Origin: Pedobacter frigiditerrae
GTDB taxonomy: Bacteria > Bacteroidota > Bacteroidia > Sphingobacteriales > Sphingobacteriaceae
Assembly (NCBI RefSeq): GCF_032678705.1
Contig: NZ_JAVTSS010000002.1
Span: 2,046,001 to 2,110,000, forward strand
Direction: 5' to 3'
Length of the DNA: 64,000 nucleotides
Position 1 is the first letter of the stretch; each line of letters begins with the position of its first letter. Under the pieces are notes generated by a model. The model saw only the letters and a program-made list of their open reading frames with translations, was not told the origin of the DNA and ran no database searches. Of this stretch, positions 41,047 through 50,539 are shown one piece after another. The translations under genes were made by a program, and so were the position numbers.

Positions 41047-44000
41047 TTGGCAAGTAAAGTCGTAGACCAAAGAGTAAATTTTGCACGTAGTAAGCATATC
41101 ATAGATTATCCAGATTTTCTGGATGTGCAGTTGCAATCATTTAGAGAATTTTTTCAGATAGAAACAACTTCAGATAACCGTCACACAGAAGGTTTGTTTA
41201 AAGTATTTGCTGAAAATTTCCCAATCACTGATTCGAGAAACATATTCGTTTTAGAATTTTTAGATTATTTTATTGACCCACCACGTTATGACATTCCTGA
41301 ATGTATTGATCGTGGGTTAACTTACAGTGTCCCGTTAAAAGCAAAGCTAAAACTTTCTTGTAACGATGCAGAACACGAGGATTTTGAAACCATCATTCAA
41401 GATGTATACTTAGGAACCATACCATACATGACTCCAAAAGGTACGTTTGTGATTAACGGTGCAGAACGTGTAATCGTTTCTCAATTACACAGGTCTCCAG
41501 GTGTGTTCTTCGGCCAAAGCCGTCACACAAATGGAACCAAGTTATATTCTGCTCGTGTGATCCCTTTCAAAGGTTCTTGGATTGAGTTTGCTACAGACGT
41601 TAATAACGTAATGTATGCTTACATCGACCGTAAGAAAAAATTCCCGGTAACCACCTTATTGCGTGCAATCGGTTATGATTCTGATAAAGACATCTTAGAA
41701 TTGTTTGATCTTGCTGACGAAGTAAAAGTTAGTAAATCAGGCTTAAAGAAGTATACAGGACGTAAACTGGCTGCAAGAGTTTTAAGAAAATGGACTGAAG
41801 ATTTTGTAGATGAGGATACAGGTGAAGTTGTTTCTATAGATCGTAATGAAGTTATCTTAGATAGGGATACCGTTCTTGAAGACGACCATATCGATATGAT
41901 CATCGATGCAGGTGTTAAAACTATTATCTTATCTAAAGATGATGGTGCATCTCAAGCTGATTATACCATTATATACAATACTTTACAAAAAGATACTTCA
42001 AACTCTGAAAAAGAGGCTGTTGAAAACATCTATCGTGCTTTGCGTAACGCAGAACCACCTGATGAGGAAACTGCAAGAGGTATCATTGAGCGTTTATTCT
42101 TCTCAGATAAACGTTATGACTTAGGTGATGTGGGTAGATACCGTATTAACCGTAAGTTAAAAATGGATACTCCTGATCATGTGAAAGTATTAACTAAAGC
42201 AGATATTATTGCTATTGTTAAATACTTAATCAAATTGATCAACTCTAAAGAAGAAGTGGATGATATTGATCACTTGTCTAACCGTCGTGTTCGTACAGTA
42301 GGTGAGCAATTATATGCGCAATTCGGTGTTGGTTTAGCTCGTATGGCTAGAACTATCCGTGAGCGTATGAACATTCGTGATAATGAGGTGTTTACACCAA
42401 CAGATTTGATTAATGCCCGTACATTATCGTCGGTTATTAACTCATTCTTTGGTACTAACCAATTATCTCAGTTCATGGATCAAACCAATCCTTTGGCAGA
42501 GATTACGCACAAACGTCGTTTGTCAGCTTTAGGCCCAGGTGGTTTATCACGTGAGCGTGCTGGTTTCGAGGTTCGTGACGTTCACTATACTCACTATGGT
42601 CGTTTATGTACCATTGAAACTCCAGAGGGACCAAACATTGGTTTGATTTCATCACTATGTGTACACGCTAAAATTAACAATTTAGGTTTCATCGAAACTC
42701 CTTATAAAATTGTTGAGAATGGTGTTGTGGCAATGGATAAAGATGTAATCTATCTTTCTGCTGAAGATGAGGATGGTAAAACTATCGCACAAGCAAATGC
42801 TGAGTATGATGAAAAAGGAAACTTTACAACTGCTCGTGTTAAAGCTCGTTACGAAGGTGACTTCCCGATTATTGAGCCTGAGAAATTAGACTTAATGGAT
42901 ATTGCTCCTAACCAAATTACCTCTATCGCTGCTTCATTGATTCCTTTCTTGGAACATGATGATGCGAACAGGGCTTTGATGGGATCGAACATGCAACGTC
43001 AGGCTGTACCATTGTTACGTCCTGAAGCTCCAATTGTTGGTACAGGTTTAGAAGGTCGCGTTGCTCGTGACTCGAGAACTTTGATCAATGCAGAAGGTGA
43101 TGGTGTTGTAGAATATGTTGATGCTAACGAAATCACTATTAAATATGTACGTAACGATGGAGATCGTTTAGTATCGTTTGAGGGTGATAGCAAAACTTAT
43201 AAATTAATCAAGTTCAAAAAAACCAACCAGAACACTTGTATCAACTTAAAACCTATCGTTAAGAAAGGTCAGAAAGTTGTTAAAGGACAAGTACTTTGTG
43301 AAGGTTATGCAACTGAAAATGGAGAGTTGGCATTAGGAAGAAACTTAAAAGTTGCTTTCATGCCTTGGCAAGGATATAACTTTGAGGATGCGATTGTAAT
43401 TAACGAACGTATTGTTAGAGATGATATTTTTACCTCTTTACACATTGAAGAGTTTGAATTAGAAGTACGTGATACAAAACGTGGAGAAGAGGAATTAACA
43501 CCAGATATTCCTAACGTTTCTGAAGAAGCTACTAAAGATTTAGATGAAAACGGTATCATCCGCATTGGTGCTGAAGTAAAAGAAGGCGATATTCTAATTG
43601 GTAAAATTACACCAAAGGGTGAGTCTGATCCTTCACCAGAAGAGAAATTACTTCGTGCAATCTTTGGTGATAAAGCCGGTGATGTTAAAGATGCTTCATT
43701 GAAAACTCCACCTTCAATTAAAGGTGTGGTAATTGATACTAAGTTATTCTCAAGAGCTAAGAAAACTACTAAAGCAGAAGAAAAATCAGCTATTGAGAAA
43801 TTAGATAAGAGATATAATTTAGCTACAGAGAACCTTAAAAACGAATTAGTTGATAAATTGTTCCAAATTGTAAATGGTAAAACATCTCAAGGTGTATTTA
43901 ACGTTTACAAGGAAATGTTAATCGCTAAAGGCGCTAAGTTTACTCAGAAAATATTAGCAGACCTAGAGTACGCTCATATTAACCCATACAAATGGACAAC

Positions 44001-44853
44001 TGATGATGATAAAAACGATCAAATCAAGTTGTTGTTACATAACTATGGTATCCGTGTAAACGAAGAATTAGGTGCATACAAACGCGATAAATTTGCAATT
44101 AGTGTTGGTGATGAGTTACCATCAGGAATTGTTCAAATGGCGAAAGTTTATGTAGCTAAAAAACGTAAATTAAAAGTAGGTGATAAGATGGCTGGTCGTC
44201 ACGGTAATAAGGGTATTGTTGCTCGTATTGTACGTGATGAAGATATGCCATTCTTAGAAGATGGAACACCAGTTGATATCGTGTTGAACCCACTGGGTGT
44301 ACCTTCACGTATGAACTTGGGTCAGATCTACGAAACTGTATTGGCTTGGGCTGGTAAAGAATTGGGTGTTAAATTTGCAACTCCAATTTTTGATGGTGCT
44401 AAATCTGATGAGGTTGAAGAGTGGATTGCTAAGGCAGGTGTACCAGCTTCTGGTAGAACTTACCTACACAATGGTTTAACGGGAGAGAAATTTGATCAGC
44501 CGACTACAGTAGGTATTATTTATATGCTTAAACTGGGTCACATGGTTGATGATAAGATGCACGCTCGTTCTATCGGACCATACTCATTAATTACACAACA
44601 ACCATTGGGTGGTAAAGCTCAGTTCGGGGGTCAACGTTTTGGTGAGATGGAGGTTTGGGCATTAGAGGCATTTGGTGCAGCTAATATCCTACAAGAGATC
44701 TTAACAGTAAAATCTGATGATGTTATTGGAAGAGCCAAAACTTACGAAGCCATCGTTAAAGGCGAAAACCTACCAACTCCAGGTGTACCAGAATCATTTA
44801 ATGTATTGGTACATGAGTTACGCGGTTTAGGTTTAGATATTACGTTAGACTAA
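41047..44853 (+). CDS. rpoB: RNA polymerase beta subunit
   Basis: 1268 residues with all RpoB landmarks. The rifampicin-binding cluster reads SQFMDQTNPLAEITHKRRLS followed by ALGPGGLSRERAGFEVRDVH. The key Asp, His and Ser positions are the wild-type residues, so no classical rifampicin-resistance substitution is seen. The C-terminal part has GDKMAGRHGNKGIVARI and the conserved GKAQFGGQRFGEMEVWALEA. The start is TTG at 41047 (encoding MASKVVDQRVNF); no in-frame ATG fits the conserved N-terminus. A rare start codon plus the upstream hairpin (40923-40948) may tune its level relative to rplJL. Confidence 0.98.
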   Translation: MASKVVDQRVNFARSKHIIDYPDFLDVQLQSFREFFQIETTSDNRHTEGLFKVFAENFPITDSRNIFVLEFLDYFIDPPRYDIPECIDRGLTYSVPLKAKLKLSCNDAEHEDFETIIQDVYLGTIPYMTPKGTFVINGAERVIVSQLHRSPGVFFGQSRHTNGTKLYSARVIPFKGSWIEFATDVNNVMYAYIDRKKKFPVTTLLRAIGYDSDKDILELFDLADEVKVSKSGLKKYTGRKLAARVLRKWTEDFVDEDTGEVVSIDRNEVILDRDTVLEDDHIDMIIDAGVKTIILSKDDGASQADYTIIYNTLQKDTSNSEKEAVENIYRALRNAEPPDEETARGIIERLFFSDKRYDLGDVGRYRINRKLKMDTPDHVKVLTKADIIAIVKYLIKLINSKEEVDDIDHLSNRRVRTVGEQLYAQFGVGLARMARTIRERMNIRDNEVFTPTDLINARTLSSVINSFFGTNQLSQFMDQTNPLAEITHKRRLSALGPGGLSRERAGFEVRDVHYTHYGRLCTIETPEGPNIGLISSLCVHAKINNLGFIETPYKIVENGVVAMDKDVIYLSAEDEDGKTIAQANAEYDEKGNFTTARVKARYEGDFPIIEPEKLDLMDIAPNQITSIAASLIPFLEHDDANRALMGSNMQRQAVPLLRPEAPIVGTGLEGRVARDSRTLINAEGDGVVEYVDANEITIKYVRNDGDRLVSFEGDSKTYKLIKFKKTNQNTCINLKPIVKKGQKVVKGQVLCEGYATENGELALGRNLKVAFMPWQGYNFEDAIVINERIVRDDIFTSLHIEEFELEVRDTKRGEEELTPDIPNVSEEATKDLDENGIIRIGAEVKEGDILIGKITPKGESDPSPEEKLLRAIFGDKAGDVKDASLKTPPSIKGVVIDTKLFSRAKKTTKAEEKSAIEKLDKRYNLATENLKNELVDKLFQIVNGKTSQGVFNVYKEMLIAKGAKFTQKILADLEYAHINPYKWTTDDDKNDQIKLLLHNYGIRVNEELGAYKRDKFAISVGDELPSGIVQMAKVYVAKKRKLKVGDKMAGRHGNKGIVARIVRDEDMPFLEDGTPVDIVLNPLGVPSRMNLGQIYETVLAWAGKELGVKFATPIFDGAKSDEVEEWIAKAGVPASGRTYLHNGLTGEKFDQPTTVGIIYMLKLGHMVDDKMHARSIGPYSLITQQPLGGKAQFGGQRFGEMEVWALEAFGAANILQEILTVKSDDVIGRAKTYEAIVKGENLPTPGVPESFNVLVHELRGLGLDITLD

Positions 44854-44861
44854 CAATGATG

Positions 44862-44926
44862 TAAAATGTGAGATGGAAAATGGCAAATATGTCGTTTCCA
44901 TCTTCCATCTTACCTCTTACATTTTA
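44862..44926. repeat. Slipped-word palindrome between rpoB and rpoC
   Basis: TAAAATGT/ACATTTTA form the outer pairs (44862 and 44926) and AGATGGAAA/TTTCCATCT the inner (44871-44879 with 44896-44904). The right arm contains an additional copy of the CCATCTTACC word. The mRNA between rpoB and rpoC should fold into a hairpin with a bulge. Confidence 0.65.
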
Positions 44927-44939
44927 ACCTTAAAGAAGT

Positions 44940-47900
44940 ATGTCTTACAAAAAGGATAATAAATTAAAAAGCAATTTCACCTCGATTACCATTAGCTTGG
45001 CATCGCCTGAGAATATCTTAGAGCGTTCAAGTGGTGAGGTGTTAAAACCTGAGACTATCAATTATCGTACTTACAAACCAGAACGTGATGGTTTGTTTTG
45101 CGAGCGTATTTTTGGTCCGGTAAAAGATTACGAATGTCACTGTGGTAAATACAAACGTATCCGTTATAAAGGTATTGTTTGTGACCGTTGTGGTGTTGAG
45201 GTAACTGAGAAAAAAGTACGTAGAGAGCGTATGGGTCACATCAACTTGGTGGTGCCTGTTGCGCATATCTGGTATTTCCGTTCTTTACCTAACAAAATCG
45301 GTTATCTTTTAGGTTTACCTACCAAAAGACTAGATTTGATCATTTACTACGAGCGTTATGTAGTAATTCAAGCTGGTTTAATGGCAGATCAAGGTATCAA
45401 CTATATGGACTTCTTAACTGAGGAAGAATATTTAGATATCTTAGATAAATTACCTAAAGAAAATCAATATTTAGACGATAAAGATCCTAATAAATTTGTT
45501 GCCAAAATGGGAGCAGAGGCGTTAGAAGATTTATTAAAACGTATTGATTTAGATAGCTTATCATACAATTTACGTCACCAAGCTGCTAACGAAACTTCGC
45601 AACAACGTAAAAATGAAGCGTTAAAACGTCTTCAAGTTGTAGAAGCTTTCCGTGGTGCTAGAACTCGTATTGAGAATAACCCAGAGTGGATGATCATTAA
45701 AATCGTTCCTGTTATTCCACCAGAATTACGTCCTTTAGTACCTCTAGAAGGTGGTCGTTTTGCAACTTCAGATTTGAACGATTTATATCGTCGTGTAATT
45801 ATCCGTAACAATCGTTTAAAACGTTTGATCGAGATTAAAGCACCAGAAGTTATTTTGCGTAACGAAAAACGTATGTTACAGGAAGCTGTAGATTCGTTAT
45901 TCGATAACTCACGTAAAGTAAATGCTGTTAAAACTGAAGGTAACAGAGCATTAAAATCTCTATCTGATATTTTAAAAGGTAAACAAGGTCGTTTCCGTCA
46001 GAACTTACTAGGTAAACGTGTGGATTATTCTGCTCGTTCGGTAATTGTTGTAGGACCAAACCTTAAACTACACGAGTGTGGTTTACCAAAAGATATGGCT
46101 GCTGAGCTTTTCAAACCGTTTATTATTCGCAAGATGATTGAACGTGGAATTGTGAAAACAGTTAAATCTGCTAAGAAAATTGTAGATAGAAAAGACCCAT
46201 TAGTTTGGGATATTCTTGAAAACGTATTAAAAGGACACCCAGTGTTACTTAACCGTGCACCTACGTTGCACAGATTAGGTATCCAATCTTTCCAACCACG
46301 TTTAATTGAAGGAAAAGCTATTCAATTACACCCATTAGTTTGTACTGCATTTAACGCGGATTTTGATGGTGACCAGATGGCGGTGCATTTACCTTTAGGT
46401 CATGCAGCAATTTTGGAAGCCCAAGTTCTAATGTTAGCAGCGCACAACATTCTAAACCCTGCAAATGGTACACCGATTACGGTTCCATCTCAGGATATGG
46501 TTTTGGGTCTTTATTATATTACTAAAGGCCGTAGAACTGATGCTGGTCGTGTTGTTAAAGGACAAGATTCATCATTCTATTCTCCAGAAGAAGTTATTAT
46601 TGCTTACAACGAGAAGAAAATTGATTTACACGCTTTCATTAAAGTGAAAGTTAACGTAAAACAAGAAGATGGAACGATTGTAAATAAATTAACTGAAACT
46701 ACTGTTGGTAGAGTATTGTTCAACCAAATGGTGCCAGAAGAAGTGGGTTATATCAACGAACTATTAACTAAAAAATCTTTAAGAGATATTATTGGTGAAG
46801 TAGTGAAAATGACTGGTATGGCTCGTTCTGCAAGATTCCTTGATGATATCAAAGAACTTGGATTTAGAATGGCATTCCAAGGTGGATTATCGTTTAACTT
46901 GCAAGATGTTAACATTCCAGTAGAGAAACATACTTTGTTGGAACAAGCAGCTGGTGAAGTTGAAGAGGTAAGAAACAACTATAACATGGGTTTCATTACC
47001 AACAACGAGCGTTACAACCAAATTATCGATATCTGGACACGTATCAACAACCGTTTAACTACGTTTGTAATGAACCAATTGTCTAGCGATAACCAAGGTT
47101 TCAACTCTGTTTACATGATGCTTGATTCTGGAGCCCGTGGTTCTAAGGAGCAAATTCGTCAGTTAGCAGGTATGCGTGGTTTGATGGCTAAGCCTCAAAA
47201 ATCTGGTTCAGGTGGTGAGATTATCGAAAACCCGATTTTATCTAACTTTAAAGAAGGATTATCGGTATTAGAATACTTTATCTCTACTCACGGTGCTCGT
47301 AAAGGTTTGGCGGATACGGCGTTAAAAACTGCTGATGCTGGTTACTTAACCCGTCGTTTACATGACGTTGCACAAGATATGATTGTAAATGCGGTAGATT
47401 GTGGTACTTTAAGAGGTATGTACACCACTGCATTAAAAGATCAAGAAGATATTGTTGAGCCATTATATGACAGGATTTTAGGTCGTATTTCTCTTCATGA
47501 TGTTTTCAATCCATTAGATGGTAAATTATTAGTTGCTGCAGGCGAAGATATTTCTGAAGAAATTGCAAAAACTATTGAAGAATCTCCATTAGAAGGTATT
47601 GAAATTCGTTCGGTATTAACTTGTGAAAATAAAAGAGGTGTTTGTTCACTATGTTATGGTCGTAACTTAGCTTCTGGTAAACGTGTTCAAAGAGGTGAAG
47701 CTGTCGGTGTAATTGCTGCACAGTCAATCGGTGAGCCGGGTACACAGTTAACTTTACGTACATTCCACGTTGGTGGTACTGCATCAAACATTGCTGCAGA
47801 ATCTCAAATCAATGCTAAATTTGATGGTGTGATCGAATTTGAAAACTTACGTACTGTACCAACTACTACAGAAGATGGTGTTGTTGATATCGTATTGGGT

Positions 47901-49232
47901 CGTTCAGGTGAGTTTAAAATTACTGAGCCAGGTACTGGTAAAGTAATTGTAACTAACAACATTCCTTATGGTGCATTCTTATTCGTTAAAGAAGGAGACA
48001 AAATCTCTAAAGGCGATAAGATTTGTTCATGGGATCCATATAACGCGGTTATTATCTCAGAATTTGCAGGTAAAATCGAGTTTGATGCGATTGTTGAAGG
48101 TGTAACTTTCCGTGAAGAATCAGATGAGCAAACTGGTCACCGTGAGAAAGTAATTATCGATACACGTGATAAAACTAAAAATCCATCTATCAGAGTAGTA
48201 GATAAAAAAGGTGAACTTATTAGAGGATACAACATCCCAGTAGGAGCTCACATTGCTATTGACGAAGGAGATGCAGTTCAAACTGGTCAGATTTTAGTTA
48301 AGATACCTCGTGCTACAGGAAAAACAAGAGATATTACGGGTGGTTTACCACGTGTAACTGAATTGTTTGAAGCACGTAATCCATCTAACCCAGCTGTAGT
48401 AACTGAGATTGATGGTGTGGTAACTTTAGGTGGTGTTAAACGTGGTAATCGTGAGATGACTATCGAATCTAAAGACGGAGAAGTTAAAAAATATTTAGTG
48501 CCATTGTCTAAACACATTTTGGTACAGGATAACGACTTTGTGAAAGCAGGTATGCCATTATCTGACGGATCAATTTCTCCAGCTGATATTTTAGCTATTA
48601 AAGGCCCTGCGGCTGTACAAGAATACTTAGTGAATGGTATCCAAGAGGTTTACCGTTTACAAGGTGTGAAAATTAACGATAAACACTTTGAAGTAATTGT
48701 ACACCAAATGATGCAGAAAGTTCATATCGAAGATCCGGGTGATACTCGTTTCTTAGAAAATGATTCTGTTGATAGATGGGACTTTATGGTTGAGAACGAC
48801 GAAATTTATGACAAAAAAGTTGTTGTAGATGCAGGTGACTCAGAAACAGTAAAACCAGGTCAGATTCTTTCTCTACGTAAATTAAGAGATGAAAATTCTC
48901 AATTGAAACGTAAAGATTTGAAACAAATTGAAGTTCGTGATGCACAACCTGCAACAGCGAGTTCAATCTTACAAGGTATTACTAGAGCTTCATTGGGTAC
49001 CAAATCATTTATCTCTGCAGCATCATTCCAGGAAACTACTAAAGTACTGAATGAGGCAGCTATCGCAGGTAAACGTGATAACATGTTAGGCTTAAAAGAA
49101 AACGTAATTGTTGGTCACTTGATTCCTTCAGGTACTGGTGTTCGTGGATATGAGCGTATCATTGTTGGTTCTCAAGAAGAATACGATAAATTATTAGCTT
49201 CGAAACAAGAAGAAGAGGAAGTAGAAGCTTAA
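44940..49232 (+). CDS. rpoC: RNA polymerase beta' subunit
   Basis: 1430 residues. N-terminal zinc site: CHCGKYKRIRYKGIVCDRCG; catalytic Mg-binding loop NADFDGDQMAVHLPLGHAAI with its three Asp; second zinc site CENKRGVCSLCYGRNL; trigger-loop region SIGEPGTQLTLRTFHVGGTA; C-terminus through GVRGYERIIVG and an acidic tail. Length is usual for the phylum. Separated from rpoB by an 86-base gap with a hairpin but no terminator, so both come from one mRNA. Terminated at 49264-49297. Confidence 0.98.
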   Translation: MSYKKDNKLKSNFTSITISLASPENILERSSGEVLKPETINYRTYKPERDGLFCERIFGPVKDYECHCGKYKRIRYKGIVCDRCGVEVTEKKVRRERMGHINLVVPVAHIWYFRSLPNKIGYLLGLPTKRLDLIIYYERYVVIQAGLMADQGINYMDFLTEEEYLDILDKLPKENQYLDDKDPNKFVAKMGAEALEDLLKRIDLDSLSYNLRHQAANETSQQRKNEALKRLQVVEAFRGARTRIENNPEWMIIKIVPVIPPELRPLVPLEGGRFATSDLNDLYRRVIIRNNRLKRLIEIKAPEVILRNEKRMLQEAVDSLFDNSRKVNAVKTEGNRALKSLSDILKGKQGRFRQNLLGKRVDYSARSVIVVGPNLKLHECGLPKDMAAELFKPFIIRKMIERGIVKTVKSAKKIVDRKDPLVWDILENVLKGHPVLLNRAPTLHRLGIQSFQPRLIEGKAIQLHPLVCTAFNADFDGDQMAVHLPLGHAAILEAQVLMLAAHNILNPANGTPITVPSQDMVLGLYYITKGRRTDAGRVVKGQDSSFYSPEEVIIAYNEKKIDLHAFIKVKVNVKQEDGTIVNKLTETTVGRVLFNQMVPEEVGYINELLTKKSLRDIIGEVVKMTGMARSARFLDDIKELGFRMAFQGGLSFNLQDVNIPVEKHTLLEQAAGEVEEVRNNYNMGFITNNERYNQIIDIWTRINNRLTTFVMNQLSSDNQGFNSVYMMLDSGARGSKEQIRQLAGMRGLMAKPQKSGSGGEIIENPILSNFKEGLSVLEYFISTHGARKGLADTALKTADAGYLTRRLHDVAQDMIVNAVDCGTLRGMYTTALKDQEDIVEPLYDRILGRISLHDVFNPLDGKLLVAAGEDISEEIAKTIEESPLEGIEIRSVLTCENKRGVCSLCYGRNLASGKRVQRGEAVGVIAAQSIGEPGTQLTLRTFHVGGTASNIAAESQINAKFDGVIEFENLRTVPTTTEDGVVDIVLGRSGEFKITEPGTGKVIVTNNIPYGAFLFVKEGDKISKGDKICSWDPYNAVIISEFAGKIEFDAIVEGVTFREESDEQTGHREKVIIDTRDKTKNPSIRVVDKKGELIRGYNIPVGAHIAIDEGDAVQTGQILVKIPRATGKTRDITGGLPRVTELFEARNPSNPAVVTEIDGVVTLGGVKRGNREMTIESKDGEVKKYLVPLSKHILVQDNDFVKAGMPLSDGSISPADILAIKGPAAVQEYLVNGIQEVYRLQGVKINDKHFEVIVHQMMQKVHIEDPGDTRFLENDSVDRWDFMVENDEIYDKKVVVDAGDSETVKPGQILSLRKLRDENSQLKRKDLKQIEVRDAQPATASSILQGITRASLGTKSFISAASFQETTKVLNEAAIAGKRDNMLGLKENVIVGHLIPSGTGVRGYERIIVGSQEEYDKLLASKQEEEEVEA

Positions 49233-49263
49233 TTGTCATAACAAACTTTAAAGTTTGTAAATT

Positions 49264-49297
49264 AAATCCCTAGCGTTAATTCGCTAGGGATTTTTTT
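49264..49297 (+). terminator. Terminator of the rplK-rpoC operon
   Basis: AAATCCCTAGCG (49264-49275) and CGCTAGGGATTT (49282-49293) are perfect inverses, loop six bases, followed by T residues to 49297. A smaller hairpin ACAAACTT/AAGTTTGT lies just upstream (49242-49259). Confidence 0.93.
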
Positions 49298-49389
49298 GTA
49301 CCCAATAGCCCTTACTTAAATATGCCCTGTTTGTGGTATATAAAAGCTGATTTTTTGAATTGATATTTACAAAATCAAAACCACAAACA

Positions 49390-50160
49390 ATGAAAAATTA
49401 TTTTTCTAAACTAGTGCTCTTATTTATCCTTACAGCAACTGCTGGATTAACATCTTGTAAAAAAAGTGATTCAGAACCATCGAATGCTAATGATACAAAA
49501 TTAATTAAAGTTTCTACTTGGAACCCATCAACAGGTGCAGAAGTAATAATTTATGAATTAGTTTATGATGCCAAAGGAATAGTTTCCTCTGTAAGGGGAG
49601 GTAATAACGATTTATATACACCAGAGTATAATTCGGATGGTAAGCTAAGTAAAGTAACTAAAAGTAACCCCAATGGAAGACAAACGATTTACACTTTAAC
49701 TTATAATGCAGCAGGTCAGGTTATAAAGAATAATCAAGCAAGTACATCATCTGGTGCGGTAACTGGCAATACAGAAATTGTATATGATTATAATGCAAAC
49801 GGAAAAATAAGCAAAGAAACTATGACTTATGCCACAGGAAGTACTGTTCAGGAATATACTTGGAATGGGGAAAATCTTTCAGAAACTAAGTCAACCTACT
49901 CTTCTACTTCAATTTATACTTCAAAATATGTTAGCTACGATGATAAATTGAGCCCATATTTACTCGGTGGTCAAATTGTTTCCTTTGTATTAGGAGGGGT
50001 TGCACAGTCTAAAAATAATGTGACTGAAATACAAACCACATCAGGAACGACTAATAATTCTCAAAAAAGAACTTATGAGTATAATGCTGCAGGTTATGCA
50101 ACTAGCATGAAATTAATGGATGGAAGTAACGAAGGGCAAAAATTCTATTACAATAAATAA
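49390..50160 (+). CDS. Lipoprotein with YD/RHS-like repeats
   Basis: 256 residues from the ATG at 49390 (MKNYFSKLVLLFILTATAGL, then TSCKKSD, a lipobox). An in-frame ATG at 49360 would spoil the signal peptide. The mature protein consists of repeated strand pairs such as YELVYDAKGIVSSVRGG, YTLTYNAAGQVIKNN, IVYDYNANGKISKETMTY and YEYNAAGYATSMKLMD. These recall YD/RHS-type or DUF4595-like repeats of Bacteroidota lipoproteins. It lies between the rpoC terminator and DUF3467, so it interrupts what is often a direct rpoC-DUF3467 neighbourhood. Function unknown. Confidence 0.75.
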   Translation: MKNYFSKLVLLFILTATAGLTSCKKSDSEPSNANDTKLIKVSTWNPSTGAEVIIYELVYDAKGIVSSVRGGNNDLYTPEYNSDGKLSKVTKSNPNGRQTIYTLTYNAAGQVIKNNQASTSSGAVTGNTEIVYDYNANGKISKETMTYATGSTVQEYTWNGENLSETKSTYSSTSIYTSKYVSYDDKLSPYLLGGQIVSFVLGGVAQSKNNVTEIQTTSGTTNNSQKRTYEYNAAGYATSMKLMDGSNEGQKFYYNK

Positions 50161-50224
50161 TTAGTGCATTAAGATATTTTAAACTTGGCTAGCAATTAAT
50201 TATTTAATTGCTAGTTTTGTTATT

Positions 50225-50539
50225 ATGGAAGAACAACAAAACGAAAACCAACTTAACATAGAATTATCTGAAGAAATTGCAGAAGGGATTTTTTCTAATT
50301 TAGCCATCATTACACATTCAAATACTGAGTTTGTATTAGATTTTATTAGGGTAATGCCTGGTGTGCCTAAAGCAAAGGTTAAATCGAGAATTATTTTAAC
50401 ACCAGAACACGCCAAAAGATTATTGCATGCCATGCAAGATAACATAGAGAAATACGAAGCTGCGAACGGAAGAATTAAAACTCAAGAAGAGCCTCCAGGT
50501 TTTCCGATGAATTTTGGTGGGCCAACTGCTCAAGCCTAG
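50225..50539 (+). CDS. DUF3467 protein
   Basis: 104 residues. The family is recognisable by LNIELSEEIAEGIFSNLAII, THSNTEFVLDFIRVMPG, KVKSRIILTPEHAKRLLHAM and the C-terminal PPGFPMNFGGP. It is conserved next to rpoC across Bacteroidota, which suggests a link with transcription, but no function is established. Its stop codon TAG (50537-50539) overlaps the miaA stop on the other strand inside the palindrome CTAG. Confidence 0.88.
   Translation: MEEQQNENQLNIELSEEIAEGIFSNLAIITHSNTEFVLDFIRVMPGVPKAKVKSRIILTPEHAKRLLHAMQDNIEKYEAANGRIKTQEEPPGFPMNFGGPTAQA

Noticed and set aside
41673..41903. Long antisense frames inside rpoB and rpoC
   Set aside because: These are shadows of strongly codon-biased genes without start signals or family resemblance.
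49360..49389. Upstream ATG for the YD-repeat lipoprotein
   Set aside because: It would place ten polar residues before a well-formed lipoprotein signal peptide that starts at 49390.
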